From Bacteroidales bacterium (GTDB lineage: Bacteria > Bacteroidota > Bacteroidia > Bacteroidales > JAADJA01), in the NCBI GenBank assembly GCA_016933115.1, contig JAFGBL010000236.1:1-59386 (forward strand): a stretch of 59,386 nt of DNA. The letters run 5' to 3'. Each line of letters starts with the position of its first letter. Within the stretch, counting starts at the first letter, position 1. A program made the position numbers and the translations under genes. This document shows positions 44,687 through 53,350 of the stretch, piece after piece. Under the pieces are notes generated by a model. That model was given only the letters and a program-made list of their open reading frames with translations. It ran no database searches and was not told the origin of the DNA.

Positions 44687-46145
44687 GCACCCTGTTTTTT
44701 AGTAATTGATAAAAATCCGGTTCAAGAAAATGATTTTCAGATTTCATTTCTTCCGCTTTGTTGTATACTGTGGAACTATATTTCGACATCAAAGGGGTCG
44801 ATTTATAATACTGCAATAGTTTTGGTAATGTGCCCTCGTATTTCTCAATAGTCTTCAATAAGGCCAGATTTATTTCATCAACGGTGCCAACACACTCAAA
44901 AGGCTTTTCCTCACTTATTCCTGTGAGTTCGTTGAAAATCACCAGCAATGACCCGTCATCCAACAAATTTTTACCAAAAATTCTATCCAGTGTACCGCTA
45001 TCCAGAAATGGAGATAAGATGATATAAGTAAACAGGCATTTTGGACATTTCCCACACCATGAATTAGTCTTGCTCGCAGCATTACAACTTCTGAAACTAT
45101 CGAAATGGCTAGCAAACCCCGAAAACAACTCGGCGATGGTATATTCGCTCAATGGCCGCAGAAAACTGAAATAATTGATATCCTTAGTGATATTCTTGTA
45201 GAGATAATCCCTGAAATCCTTTTCAAATCCGTAGGATTTTGAATATTGATGATTCACCCCACTTTGAGTCGTGGGTTCATTTGCACTCGACTCATTGGAT
45301 AATGCAATGTGCCCTGAACCCGTAATTGCAGCACCAAAAACACTTACAAACGCGAGTAAGGCGGAAAAGGGTGTATGACCATTCAAAAAACCCATATCAT
45401 TCAATTTGAGTAATTGGGGGTGAATGTTCCTTTCGACTTCAAATACCTGTTCCTCAGCGAAACCCGCTTGTTTTACCGAATTTATACTGGCATTTCTGGG
45501 ATTGACAATGAAAGGGATCACTTCATAATCATTCTTTAACAGTTCCAGCGATACAACGGAATCCTTACCTCCACCCACAGGAACAATTACTTTCCGTGGA
45601 TTTGTTACTATACCTGCCGGTTTAAATCTTTTATCCGACTCAATTTGAATATCAACAAAATCGTTTTGCGTAATCTCTATACCATTTGTGTAGAAAAATT
45701 CACCCAGTCCAAAAAAGTACAGTTTTTTCCACCAATTGACCTGATCATTGCTAAGATATCCAGGGTTGATCATTATTTGCGGCGGACAGGCAGCCTTCCA
45801 ATAACTGACCATTTCTATCATTCCGATATGAAAAACAAATAATTCCAAATCCCGGATTTGAAAAATGTGGTTAAAAAATAATTTCTTAAGGATTTTAAGT
45901 TCGGGATAGAATTTATATTTATCGTCCAGGTTGAAATGATATCGCAAAACAAGACTATTGTCTGTCTCCCGTATTTCAAAGTCCTCGTAAATGAAATATT
46001 TATAGGTTTTTCTGAGTTCTTTAAATATTTTAGTGTTATTTTTATACACTGTTTGCGTGGTATGTTTTTTGATAAACAAAATAAACGTTTGAAACGTTTT
46101 ACTTGACACAAAAGAAATAAAAAAAACGCAGATAATGACCGACAT
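44676..46145 (-). CDS. murL: MurL-type UDP-MurNAc-L-Ala-L-Glu epimerase
   Basis: About 489 residues. Family phrases: YKYFIYEDFEIRE; FHIGMIEMVSYWKAACPPQI; FFGLGEFFYTN; the PP-loop-like VPVGGGKDSVVSLELL; LNGHTPFSALLAFVSVFGAA; SNESSANEPT; and WCGKCPKCLFTYI, a Cys pair typical of MurL. MurL epimerises the terminal L-Glu of UDP-MurNAc-L-Ala-L-Glu to D-Glu, using ATP. The start is unclear: an ATG at 46181 overlaps the divergent YqgE gene by 47 bases, one at 46145 by 11; both add a hydrophobic leader, and a GTG at 46109 would remove it. Its stop overlaps the murD start, so both are co-translated. Confidence 0.82.
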   Translation of the reverse strand: MSVIICVFFISFVSSKTFQTFILFIKKHTTQTVYKNNTKIFKELRKTYKYFIYEDFEIRETDNSLVLRYHFNLDDKYKFYPELKILKKLFFNHIFQIRDLELFVFHIGMIEMVSYWKAACPPQIMINPGYLSNDQVNWWKKLYFFGLGEFFYTNGIEITQNDFVDIQIESDKRFKPAGIVTNPRKVIVPVGGGKDSVVSLELLKNDYEVIPFIVNPRNASINSVKQAGFAEEQVFEVERNIHPQLLKLNDMGFLNGHTPFSALLAFVSVFGAAITGSGHIALSNESSANEPTTQSGVNHQYSKSYGFEKDFRDYLYKNITKDINYFSFLRPLSEYTIAELFSGFASHFDSFRSCNAASKTNSWCGKCPKCLFTYIILSPFLDSGTLDRIFGKNLLDDGSLLVIFNELTGISEEKPFECVGTVDEINLALLKTIEKYEGTLPKLLQYYKSTPLMSKYSSTVYNKAEEMKSENHFLEPDFYQLLKNRVHAG

Positions 46146-46725
46146 CAACGACATACTTAAAATTAGGACCAATAACATCAAACCTTCAAAAGGAAAAATT
46201 TTGATATCGGAGCCTTTTTTAATCGATTATTATTTTAAACGATCGGTTGTCCTGTTGGCAGAACACAATGATGACGGCACTTTTGGACTCATTCTCAATA
46301 AACCGGTCGATTTACTATTAAGTGATGTAATTAAAGATTTCCCAAAATTTGAATCTCCTGTCTACCTCGGAGGCCCCGTTAAAACAGATAGCTTGTATTT
46401 TATCCATACCCTGGGAAATATAATTGATAACAGTTTACAGATCATTGAAGGATTGTACTGGGGTGGTGATATTGAACATGTAAGAGAGTTGATCACGATC
46501 GGGAAAATTGGCCCGGGAGAAATCAAGTTTTTTGTAGGCTATTCAGGATGGATTTCAAAACAACTGGATGGTGAATTGTCAAGGAATTCCTGGCTTGTTT
46601 CAAATATCATGGCACCACAGGTAATGCAATACAATGCCGAAGAGCTCTGGATTAATTCCTTGAAAAAACTTGGAGGTGATTACGCTTATTGGACTAACTT
46701 CCCTGCCGACCCGGCATTGAATTGA
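46135..46725 (+). CDS. YqgE/AlgH family protein
   Basis: 196 residues of the UPF0301 fold: PSKGKILISEPFLIDYYFKR, VVLLAEHNDDGTFGLILNKP, PVYLGGPVKTDSLYFIHTL, and FFVGYSGWISKQLDGELSRN with the conserved GYSGW. The molecular function of the family is not established. No signal peptide; cytoplasmic. It is divergent from murL with overlapping 5' ends, so shared regulation is possible. It converges with the small 74-residue gene. Confidence 0.93.
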   Translation: MTDINDILKIRTNNIKPSKGKILISEPFLIDYYFKRSVVLLAEHNDDGTFGLILNKPVDLLLSDVIKDFPKFESPVYLGGPVKTDSLYFIHTLGNIIDNSLQIIEGLYWGGDIEHVRELITIGKIGPGEIKFFVGYSGWISKQLDGELSRNSWLVSNIMAPQVMQYNAEELWINSLKKLGGDYAYWTNFPADPALN

Positions 46726-46766
46726 TTACTCATTATTTTTTCCTGTCTTTTTTATAGGATTTTTGA

Positions 46767-46991
46767 TCAGGCATAAATTTGATCGCGTCGAAACCTGATG
46801 ATTTTATTGGTAACCCAAACGTCAATCTCATCACTCACTTTCATAATTAATCCACTGAACTTGCTTTCGCCAATGTAAACAAAACAAGGTTCGCCTGCCT
46901 TGCACGACTTTTGTTTCCTTTTGGTTGCAATAACGTTCAAAGCAATCGTAGAAATATAGTACAAACCCAAAATTCCTAATAACAGAAGCAT
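46767..46991 (-). CDS. Small membrane-anchored protein, unknown function
   Basis: 74 residues: an N-terminal hydrophobic helix (about 1-22, MLLLLGILGLYYISTIALNV), a basic segment (TKRKQKSCKAGEPC with two Cys), then a compact beta-rich part (VYIGESKFSGLIMKVSDEID) resembling a small SH3-like domain. I do not recognise the family. It is monocistronic, with the AT-rich 297-base spacer upstream. Confidence 0.6.
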   Translation of the reverse strand: MLLLLGILGLYYISTIALNVIATKRKQKSCKAGEPCFVYIGESKFSGLIMKVSDEIDVWVTNKIIRFRRDQIYA

Positions 46992-47288
46992 TATAATAAT
47001 TATATAATCATATAGTTATATAGACCTGAACGCGTAAAATTATTGATTTATTCTTATGAAAGTCTTATTAATTAAACATAATTTTTACATTTTTTTAACA
47101 ACTTTATTCACATATCAGGTTAAATTGCATAATTTGTTGTTTTATTTGCCTAAAAGAAAATTTTAATACATATATTATCATCCAATTAGGAAAAGAAATA
47201 TCAAACAAAGCAGATATACTTTTGTTAATGCAATACAACTAATACACAGGACAATTAATAATTTTATACTTTTTTAATGAATTAAGTT
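46992..47288. other. AT-rich divergent spacer
   Basis: 297 bases between the small membrane protein gene and the YciI lipoprotein gene. It contains a 7-bp inverted repeat (47001-47007 with 47016-47022) near the minus-strand start and several T-rich, promoter-like stretches, but none I could single out. No RNA gene or terminator was recognised. Confidence 0.5.
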
Positions 47289-47780
47289 ATGAGAACAGCG
47301 GTTTACATGTTTTTAATTTTGTTCGTAGCCTGGGGGTGCTCAAACAAACCTGCCAATCAAACTGATTCACTAACTAACATTGATGAAACAGATGCTATTT
47401 TTGATGAACAGCTTGCCCAGCAATTAGGTGCTGATGATTATGGAATGAAGCAATACGTTATGGCATTTTTGAAAAGCGGACCTATTCGCAGCCAAGATTC
47501 AGCTACTGCTGCAAATCTGCAAAGGGCTCATTTGGATAATATCCTCCGGATGGCTGAAGAAGGGAAACTGGTACTTGCAGGACCATTTCTTGATAATGGC
47601 GAAATCAGGGGAATTTACATTTTCAATGTATCTACTGTTGAAGAAGCAGAAGCGCTAACTGCAACAGATCCGGCTATTCAAGCCGGAAGGCTCAAAATGG
47701 AATTACATCCCTGGTATGGCAGTGCTGCCCTCATAAAATTAAATGAGATTTCAAAAAAAATCACCCGAAAGTCAATATGA
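47289..47780 (+). CDS. Lipoprotein with YciI-like domain
   Basis: 163 residues. Lipoprotein signal ..LFVAWGCSNKP (Cys about residue 17). From about 55 the sequence is YciI-like: MKQYVMAFLKSGPIRSQDSA, QRAHLDNILRMAEEGKLVLA, GPFLDNGEIRGIYIFNVST. YciI domains are ferredoxin-like and mostly cytoplasmic; a lipidated envelope version is unusual but seen in Bacteroidota. Substrate unknown. The small downstream gene follows after about 80 bases, possibly on the same transcript. Confidence 0.85.
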   Translation: MRTAVYMFLILFVAWGCSNKPANQTDSLTNIDETDAIFDEQLAQQLGADDYGMKQYVMAFLKSGPIRSQDSATAANLQRAHLDNILRMAEEGKLVLAGPFLDNGEIRGIYIFNVSTVEEAEALTATDPAIQAGRLKMELHPWYGSAALIKLNEISKKITRKSI

Positions 47781-47858
47781 CAAATACTGATATTTAGTTG
47801 TTATTATTATCACTCCGGCAATATAGATCAAATATCAAAATTTCTCTAATTTTGGCAT

Positions 47859-48032
47859 GTGAAGAAATCTGATAAATTAAAAAGGCTGCGATTTGAAATA
47901 GAAATGAAAATCATTGAACTGGAAAGTAAATCCAAACGGAATAAATTGAATAAAAATGAATTAAAAGAATTGGACTTCCTGAAAACCAAAGTTAGGGAAA
48001 TTACCGAAAGAATAGAAAACCTAAAAAATTAA
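47859..48032 (+). CDS. Small coiled-coil protein
   Basis: 57 residues from a GTG start (an in-frame ATG occurs at codon 16). The protein is almost wholly Lys/Glu/Leu, with heptad-like spacing (KLKRLRFEIEMKIIELESKS, LKTKVREITERIENLKN), so a short helical coiled coil is likely. The stop lies 4 bases before the ATG of the DUF302 gene, which supports co-translation. No family is recognised and the ribosome binding site is weak. Confidence 0.45.
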   Translation: MKKSDKLKRLRFEIEMKIIELESKSKRNKLNKNELKELDFLKTKVREITERIENLKN

Positions 48033-48036
48033 GCCA

Positions 48037-48426
48037 ATGAAATATTACATCAGCAAAACCATTCAGGGAGAATTTACTGAAATCATCGACCGTGTCACAG
48101 ACCTTTTGAAGGACGAAGGATTTGGAATATTGACCGAAATTGACGTTAAAAAAACCTTGAAGACAAAACTGGATGTTGATTATAAAGAATATACAATTCT
48201 AGGAGCATGCAATCCTCACCTTGCCATTCAGGCATTTCAGGCTGAGGATAAAGTGGGTGCATTGTTGCCCTGTAATGTTATTGTTATTGACCAGGGAGAA
48301 GGCAATATTGAAGTAGCTACAATGGATGCCGTGAACCTCATGAATCAAATAGGAAACCCTGCCCTCGAAGTTTTGGCCCTCGATGCAAACGAACGCCTGA
48401 CCCGGGTTCTGGATAATTTAAAATAA
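48037..48426 (+). CDS. DUF302 domain protein
   Basis: 129 residues, essentially one DUF302 domain: YYISKTIQGEFTEIIDRVTD, DEGFGILTEIDVKKTLKTKL, ILGACNPHLAIQAFQAEDKV, GALLPCNVIVIDQGEGNIEV. DUF302 is a small alpha/beta fold of unknown role, often near envelope or sulfur-related genes. No signal peptide. It converges with the Memo-AMMECR1 gene with 6 bases between stops and no terminator. Confidence 0.9.
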   Translation: MKYYISKTIQGEFTEIIDRVTDLLKDEGFGILTEIDVKKTLKTKLDVDYKEYTILGACNPHLAIQAFQAEDKVGALLPCNVIVIDQGEGNIEVATMDAVNLMNQIGNPALEVLALDANERLTRVLDNLK

Positions 48427-48432
48427 GGCGTT

Positions 48433-49956
48433 TTAATAATCTCTTTCGGAAAATACTTCAGCTTCGTAAATGTAAATAACTGCTTCCTGCCAGCCATTCC
48501 ATCCCAATCCTGCCTTGTCCTGTGAACAATGCCCGAGAAACTCTTCCAAATTCCATCCCGTTTCAATTGCCACTTGAGGAAGAAAGGTCCCCGATCTGTT
48601 TCCTTTATTAATATAAATACCATGTTTGCCTAAAATGATCTCATCCGTCGATTCAATTCTCTTCATTGGAGTCAGAACCGAAATTTCAATTTCAATTTCA
48701 TTGAGTTCATCTTTACCAACAGGTATAAACCTGGTATCCTTTGTGGCCGAAGCTATGGCCATTTCCTGGACTAATTTATACAAAGGATCTTCAGGTGCGA
48801 ACCGGCCAATGCACCCTCGCAAATGATAGTCCTTGTTTAAAGTGACAAAAGCTCCACATGGTGTTTTTAAATTTGTTGAAAGTGAATTTTCATCAATCTC
48901 AGGTATTTCCTTTTTGGTTATATATTCAACCAGGGTATTTCTTGCAATTTGAAGCAATGATTCTTTATCAGTTTCGGATAATTTGAATTCAGATGATGTT
49001 ACAATATTCTGAGAAACAACAATAGAATTATAGCCAACAACACGTGATTTATCACCGAAATCAGTGTCACCTGAGTTTTGATAAAGAATTTTTTTATATG
49101 AAAATTCAGGATTCCCAACAGTTATATACATCAGGGTCAAAAGAGAAGTCCAGCCACACGCCCTCGTTACAAGATTTGGCACGGCATCATCTGTTTTATC
49201 GTTGATCGATTTTAATAAATGATCAGGATTATTCGAAATAATTGCATCGGCAGTTATACCATCCCATTTTTTAGCCTCTTCGTATGCCGGGTAATGAGAA
49301 AAATCCGAACTGATGACAAACAAATTGTTTTTGCCAAAATAGGGTTTTAAAGCCGAAGCGAGTTGCTTGCATACTCGTTCCGATTGTGTACCGATTACAA
49401 TAGGGACTATTTGGAGGCTTTCATCGAAAAGATATTGCAGGAAGGGTAGCTGAACCTCAATGCTATGTTCCGAAATATGAGCTTTTGGAATGTAGGAAAA
49501 ATATTCGCTTCCTGTTATAAGTTGATGTGCAATTTTAGTATTTACCTTAACTTCACCAAGGGGTGTAACATAATCACCGACACTATAAATTGAAGCTCCT
49601 TCATAATATGCCCGATGACTCGAACCGATAATAAAAACATTTTCATAATGCCTGCCGGTATCGATCTGATTAAATGATGAGGCAGCCACAATCCCGGAAT
49701 AAACATAACCTGCATGCGGCGAAATGAGAGCAACAACATTGTCAGTTTTGCGTGGTTCTGCTTTTTTAAACAATTCATGGAGGGTCGATTGCAATTCAAT
49801 TCCAACTGCGGGATAGAATTGTCCGGCCACTGCTGGTTGACGATTTTGTAATTGATTCTGTGCAAAATCGTATTGTTTTTTGTCCTGTGATGTACATTCA
49901 GAAAATATCAGAAGAAAAAGAAAAGTAAATTGAAGAATATACATTTGCCTGTACAT
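48433..49956 (-). CDS. Exported Memo-AMMECR1 fusion (AmmeMemoRadiSam proteins B and A)
   Basis: 507 residues. N-terminal signal sequence (MYILQFTFLFLLIFSECTSQ; Cys21 has Glu at -1, so lipidation is doubtful). About 38-315 form the Memo domain with the metal-site residues His81 (SPHAGYVYSG), His114 (GSSHRAYYEG) and Cys267 (TRACGWTSLL), related to class III extradiol dioxygenases. About 325-505 form the AMMECR1 domain with the hallmark LRGCIGRF (379-386). In bacteria these two proteins and a radical SAM enzyme (here at 52181) define the AmmeMemoRadiSam system, whose biochemical role is unknown. Fusion is common; export from the cytoplasm is notable. It is divergent from the membrane protein gene. 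Confidence 0.92.
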   Translation of the reverse strand: MYRQMYILQFTFLFLLIFSECTSQDKKQYDFAQNQLQNRQPAVAGQFYPAVGIELQSTLHELFKKAEPRKTDNVVALISPHAGYVYSGIVAASSFNQIDTGRHYENVFIIGSSHRAYYEGASIYSVGDYVTPLGEVKVNTKIAHQLITGSEYFSYIPKAHISEHSIEVQLPFLQYLFDESLQIVPIVIGTQSERVCKQLASALKPYFGKNNLFVISSDFSHYPAYEEAKKWDGITADAIISNNPDHLLKSINDKTDDAVPNLVTRACGWTSLLTLMYITVGNPEFSYKKILYQNSGDTDFGDKSRVVGYNSIVVSQNIVTSSEFKLSETDKESLLQIARNTLVEYITKKEIPEIDENSLSTNLKTPCGAFVTLNKDYHLRGCIGRFAPEDPLYKLVQEMAIASATKDTRFIPVGKDELNEIEIEISVLTPMKRIESTDEIILGKHGIYINKGNRSGTFLPQVAIETGWNLEEFLGHCSQDKAGLGWNGWQEAVIYIYEAEVFSERDY

Positions 49957-49964
49957 ATTTTCCT

Positions 49965-49972
49965 TATTTTCG
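49965..49972 (+). promoter_or_regulatory. -7-like element for the membrane synthase-like gene
   Basis: TATTTTCG, one mismatch to TAnnTTTG, 34 bases before the ATG at 50007. Confidence 0.45.
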
Positions 49973-49994
49973 TAAATGATACCAATAACGATAA

Positions 49995-50002
49995 CAAATT
50001 TA
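49995..50002 (-). promoter_or_regulatory. -7 element for the Memo-AMMECR1 gene
   Basis: The minus strand reads TAAATTTG, an exact TAnnTTTG match 38 bases before the start at 49956. It faces away from the element at 49965-49972, giving overlapping divergent promoters in a 50-base spacer. Confidence 0.55.
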
Positions 50003-50006
50003 ATAA

Positions 50007-52136
50007 ATGTTCGGACAAAAAAAAGACAGTATAAAATTTTCGGTTTTTATCCTTGGTTTTTCGGCATTTATTACCCAAATCATATTATTAAGGGAATTCC
50101 TTACTGTTCTCTATGGAAATGAACTTGTTATAGGTGTCGTCCTTTCAAACTGGATGATTTTAACTGCAACAGGAGCATTCCTGGGCAAATATTTTAAAAG
50201 ATTCAGTGGAAAAAAAATGCTGATAATTGTATCGCAACTACTTCTGGCATTTCTGCCCATGGTAACCACATATTCAATTTACTACCTTAAAAGCAGTTTC
50301 ATCCTTCCCGGTCAGATGGTCGGACTTTATGAAACTATTTTCGGTTCATTGCTAATCCTTACCCCTTTTTGCCTGTTGTCTGGATTTTTATTTATTGTTT
50401 TTTGTGTTCAGCTTGCGGGCTTAAAATATTCAAATATCATTGGGAAAACATATGCAATTGAAGCTTTCGGAAGTGTAGTCGGCGGATTGGTTTTTAATTT
50501 CATTTTACTCTTTTTATTTAAAACCTTTGTAAACCTGAAGATCATCATGCTGCTCAACTTAATTGCTGCAACCATTTTGGTATTCAATTACAAAAAAAAT
50601 TTGGCAGGATTTTCAGTTTTAGGTGCAGGTTTTCTCATGGCTGTTTTTTTCCTGATAAAAAATTTCGACTCTGCGGTAATCCAACTTCAATATCAAGATA
50701 AAGAAGTATTGGTAAGCGAAAATACACCCTATGGAAACCTGGTGATAACAAAAACCGATAATCAATTCAATTTCTATGAGAATGGCATTCCATACTTTTC
50801 TACAGAAGACAAGATAAATGTTGAAGAGAGCGTACATTATGCCATGTTGCAACATTCCGACCCAAAAAATATTTTGGTAGTATCGGGTGGTTATTCGGGA
50901 ATTCCGGCGGAAATAAATAAATACCAGGTATCCGCAATCGACTATGTTGAACTGAACCCTGCGGTGATAAATGCTGCTTTACAATTCACTTCAAACCTTT
51001 CAATGATTCCGCAGCTTAATGTTATCAACCGGGATGGGAGGCAATACATAAGGCAAACCGACAAAAAATATGATGTAGTCCTTTTAAATATTCCCGATCC
51101 TGTAACTGTTGAATTAAACCGGTATTATACAGTTGAATTTTTTGAAGAGTTGAAGAAAAAAATGAATGAATATGGTGTTGTATCAACATACCTCTTAAAT
51201 TCGAACAATTATCTAACCGAAGAAGCTGTAAAAACACATGCGACTTTGTTTTCTACACTTCAATTAATTTTCCAACATGTAATTTTAATTCCGGGGGAAC
51301 GAAATTATTTCATCGCATCCGATGGGCAACTGAAAAGAACAATAGTTGAATTATTAGAATTAAAAAATCTGGAAAACAGTTATGTAAATGAATATTACCT
51401 GAATGATGAATTGATCATCAGCCGGAGTGATTTTATCATGAACGATATCAGAGACCAGGTACGTATCAATTATGATTTTCAGCCTGTTTCTCAATTTCTT
51501 CAATTAAAATACTGGTTGAATAAAATAAAATTTATTAACAGTTGGCCGTTGATCTTTTTATTATTACCCTTCATCATTTTCATTTTCAGAGCCAATAAAA
51601 TTAATCTGGGATTGTTTTCAACCGGGTTTACGGCTACTTCTCTTGAAATTATTTTGATTATTGCTTTTCAGATAATCTATGGGAATGTTTATCAGATGAT
51701 CGGAATGATAATTACAATTTTTATGATTGGGCTGGCAACCGGAGCTAATTATAATTTTTTCAAAATCAGAGTTGACATTAAAATCTATAGTCTGATCCAA
51801 TATGTCATTGGTATTTTTTCTATTTTGGTTTCTATTGTTTTATATTTAGTAAACCCTAAATTGGGAAGTATAATCCTGATTTACCCGATATTTGCCGTAC
51901 TTCTTTTTGTATCCGGAACACTTACAGGAATGCAATATTCCTTTGCCACACAATTGTTAAATCAAGGGTTTTTATTAAATGCATCAAAATCCTATGCATC
52001 CGATTTGTTCGGTTCAGCTTTAGGGGCTTTGGCGGTTGCTGCTTTTTTAATCCCTGCCCTTGGTATATTAAAGGTTTGTCTCATTTTGGGTATCGTTAAC
52101 TTTATTGTTGGGTTATCCATTCTGCTGAGGAAATAA
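50007..52136 (+). CDS. Polytopic membrane protein with spermidine-synthase-like domain
   Basis: 709 residues: about six membrane helices (15-220), a soluble class I methyltransferase-like spermidine synthase domain (about 240-480) and about six further helices (525-705). In the soluble part HYAMLQHSDPKNILVVSGGY replaces the usual HPALxxHPxPKxVLxIGGGD, YVELNPAVINAA matches the Asp/Glu ribose site, and VVLLNIPDPVTVELN replaces the catalytic DSSDP stretch. Polyamine synthesis is therefore not assured; it may bind a related nucleotide or modify a membrane substrate. The gene is 45 bases before the radical SAM gene, same strand. Confidence 0.85.
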   Translation: MFGQKKDSIKFSVFILGFSAFITQIILLREFLTVLYGNELVIGVVLSNWMILTATGAFLGKYFKRFSGKKMLIIVSQLLLAFLPMVTTYSIYYLKSSFILPGQMVGLYETIFGSLLILTPFCLLSGFLFIVFCVQLAGLKYSNIIGKTYAIEAFGSVVGGLVFNFILLFLFKTFVNLKIIMLLNLIAATILVFNYKKNLAGFSVLGAGFLMAVFFLIKNFDSAVIQLQYQDKEVLVSENTPYGNLVITKTDNQFNFYENGIPYFSTEDKINVEESVHYAMLQHSDPKNILVVSGGYSGIPAEINKYQVSAIDYVELNPAVINAALQFTSNLSMIPQLNVINRDGRQYIRQTDKKYDVVLLNIPDPVTVELNRYYTVEFFEELKKKMNEYGVVSTYLLNSNNYLTEEAVKTHATLFSTLQLIFQHVILIPGERNYFIASDGQLKRTIVELLELKNLENSYVNEYYLNDELIISRSDFIMNDIRDQVRINYDFQPVSQFLQLKYWLNKIKFINSWPLIFLLLPFIIFIFRANKINLGLFSTGFTATSLEIILIIAFQIIYGNVYQMIGMIITIFMIGLATGANYNFFKIRVDIKIYSLIQYVIGIFSILVSIVLYLVNPKLGSIILIYPIFAVLLFVSGTLTGMQYSFATQLLNQGFLLNASKSYASDLFGSALGALAVAAFLIPALGILKVCLILGIVNFIVGLSILLRK

Positions 52137-52180
52137 TCCTCAAATTTTGAGAGTTAGGAAATTTAATATAATTTTATTCC

Positions 52181-53350
52181 ATGGTTTCGGGAAAAATAAC
52201 TAAACGGGATTTTCTGAAAAAGGCATCGATGTGTATTGGAGCAGCAGGATGTGGGATATATTCTCCCGGCATTTTTCCCAATACTTTTACCAATTTAATT
52301 GGCATTGGAAATGGACATTTACCTGAAATAGATCTGAACAAATGGACCATTGAAGCAAAATACTATGTTCCAACGCCAAAAGGTTTAAAATGCCTGCTTT
52401 GCCCCAACGAATGCAAAATTAAAACGGATGAATTTGGGGAATGCCATACACGGGTAAATTTGGATAACAGGTTATATTGCATTGCTTATGGCAATCCTTG
52501 TGCTGTGCATATCGATCCAATCGAAAAAAAGCCTCTTTTTCATTACTTACCCGGTAGCCGATCATATTCTATTGCCACTGCCGGTTGTAACCTGGCCTGC
52601 CTCAATTGTCAAAACTGGGAAATCTCTCAGACAGGACCGGATAAAACACGAAATCACGACCTGATGCCTGATAAAGTTGTAGAAGAAGCTATTAAGTCCG
52701 ATTGCAAATCCATTGCCTACACTTATTCCGATCCGGTGGCATTTTATGAATATGCATATGATACTGCCAAGATTGCCCGTGAGAATGGCATCGGGAATGT
52801 ATTGGTATCAGCGGGATACATCCTTGAGGAACCGTTAAAAGAATGGTGCAAATATATGGATGCAGCCAATATCGACCTCAAATCGTTTAGTAATGAGATT
52901 TATGAAATGTTGAATGCCGGAAAACTGGAACCAGTGCTGAATACCTTAAAAACATTAGCTGATGAAGGTGTTTGGCTTGAAATTACCAACCTGGTTATTC
53001 CGGATTGGACGGATGACATGGATATGATCAAAAAGATGTGTAATTGGCTGGTTGAAAACAATTTTGAAAACTATCCGCTTCATTTCAGTCGTTTTCATCC
53101 CTTATATAAATTGACCCATTTGCCCGCTACCCCCGTTCAGGTGCTTGAAAATGCAAGAAAGATAGCAATTTCAGAGGGGCTAAAATTTGTTTATATAGGA
53201 AATGTTCCGGGTTTGGAGTCGATAAATACTTACTGCCCTGAGTGTAAAACGAAAATAATTGAACGAAAGGGGTTTAACATCCTTAACAATAAAATTGAAG
53301 ATAGTAAATGCTCGAACTGTGGCACCTTCATCGCTGGCAGATGGAAATAG
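52181..53350 (+). CDS. AmmeMemoRadiSam system radical SAM enzyme with Tat-like N-terminus
   Basis: 389 residues. The N-terminus KITKRDFLKKASMCIGAAGC resembles a twin-arginine signal with Lys-Arg in place of Arg-Arg, followed by a hydrophobic stretch. About 70-88 hold a Cys-rich segment (CLLCPNECKIKTDEFGEC). The radical SAM core has CNLACLNCQNW with Cys136, Cys140 and Cys143 binding the 4Fe-4S cluster. The C-terminus has a second metal-type Cys set (YCPECKTK and SKCSNCGTF). The family is the third member of AmmeMemoRadiSam, with Memo-AMMECR1 encoded 2.2 kb away. The target modified is unknown. Confidence 0.92.
   Translation: MVSGKITKRDFLKKASMCIGAAGCGIYSPGIFPNTFTNLIGIGNGHLPEIDLNKWTIEAKYYVPTPKGLKCLLCPNECKIKTDEFGECHTRVNLDNRLYCIAYGNPCAVHIDPIEKKPLFHYLPGSRSYSIATAGCNLACLNCQNWEISQTGPDKTRNHDLMPDKVVEEAIKSDCKSIAYTYSDPVAFYEYAYDTAKIARENGIGNVLVSAGYILEEPLKEWCKYMDAANIDLKSFSNEIYEMLNAGKLEPVLNTLKTLADEGVWLEITNLVIPDWTDDMDMIKKMCNWLVENNFENYPLHFSRFHPLYKLTHLPATPVQVLENARKIAISEGLKFVYIGNVPGLESINTYCPECKTKIIERKGFNILNNKIEDSKCSNCGTFIAGRWK

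Noticed and set aside
44676-46145. GGGKDS motif suggesting QueC, TilS or asparagine-synthase-type PP-loop enzyme
   Set aside because: The rest of the protein follows MurL phrases rather than those families, and the gene overlaps a MurD-family ligase.
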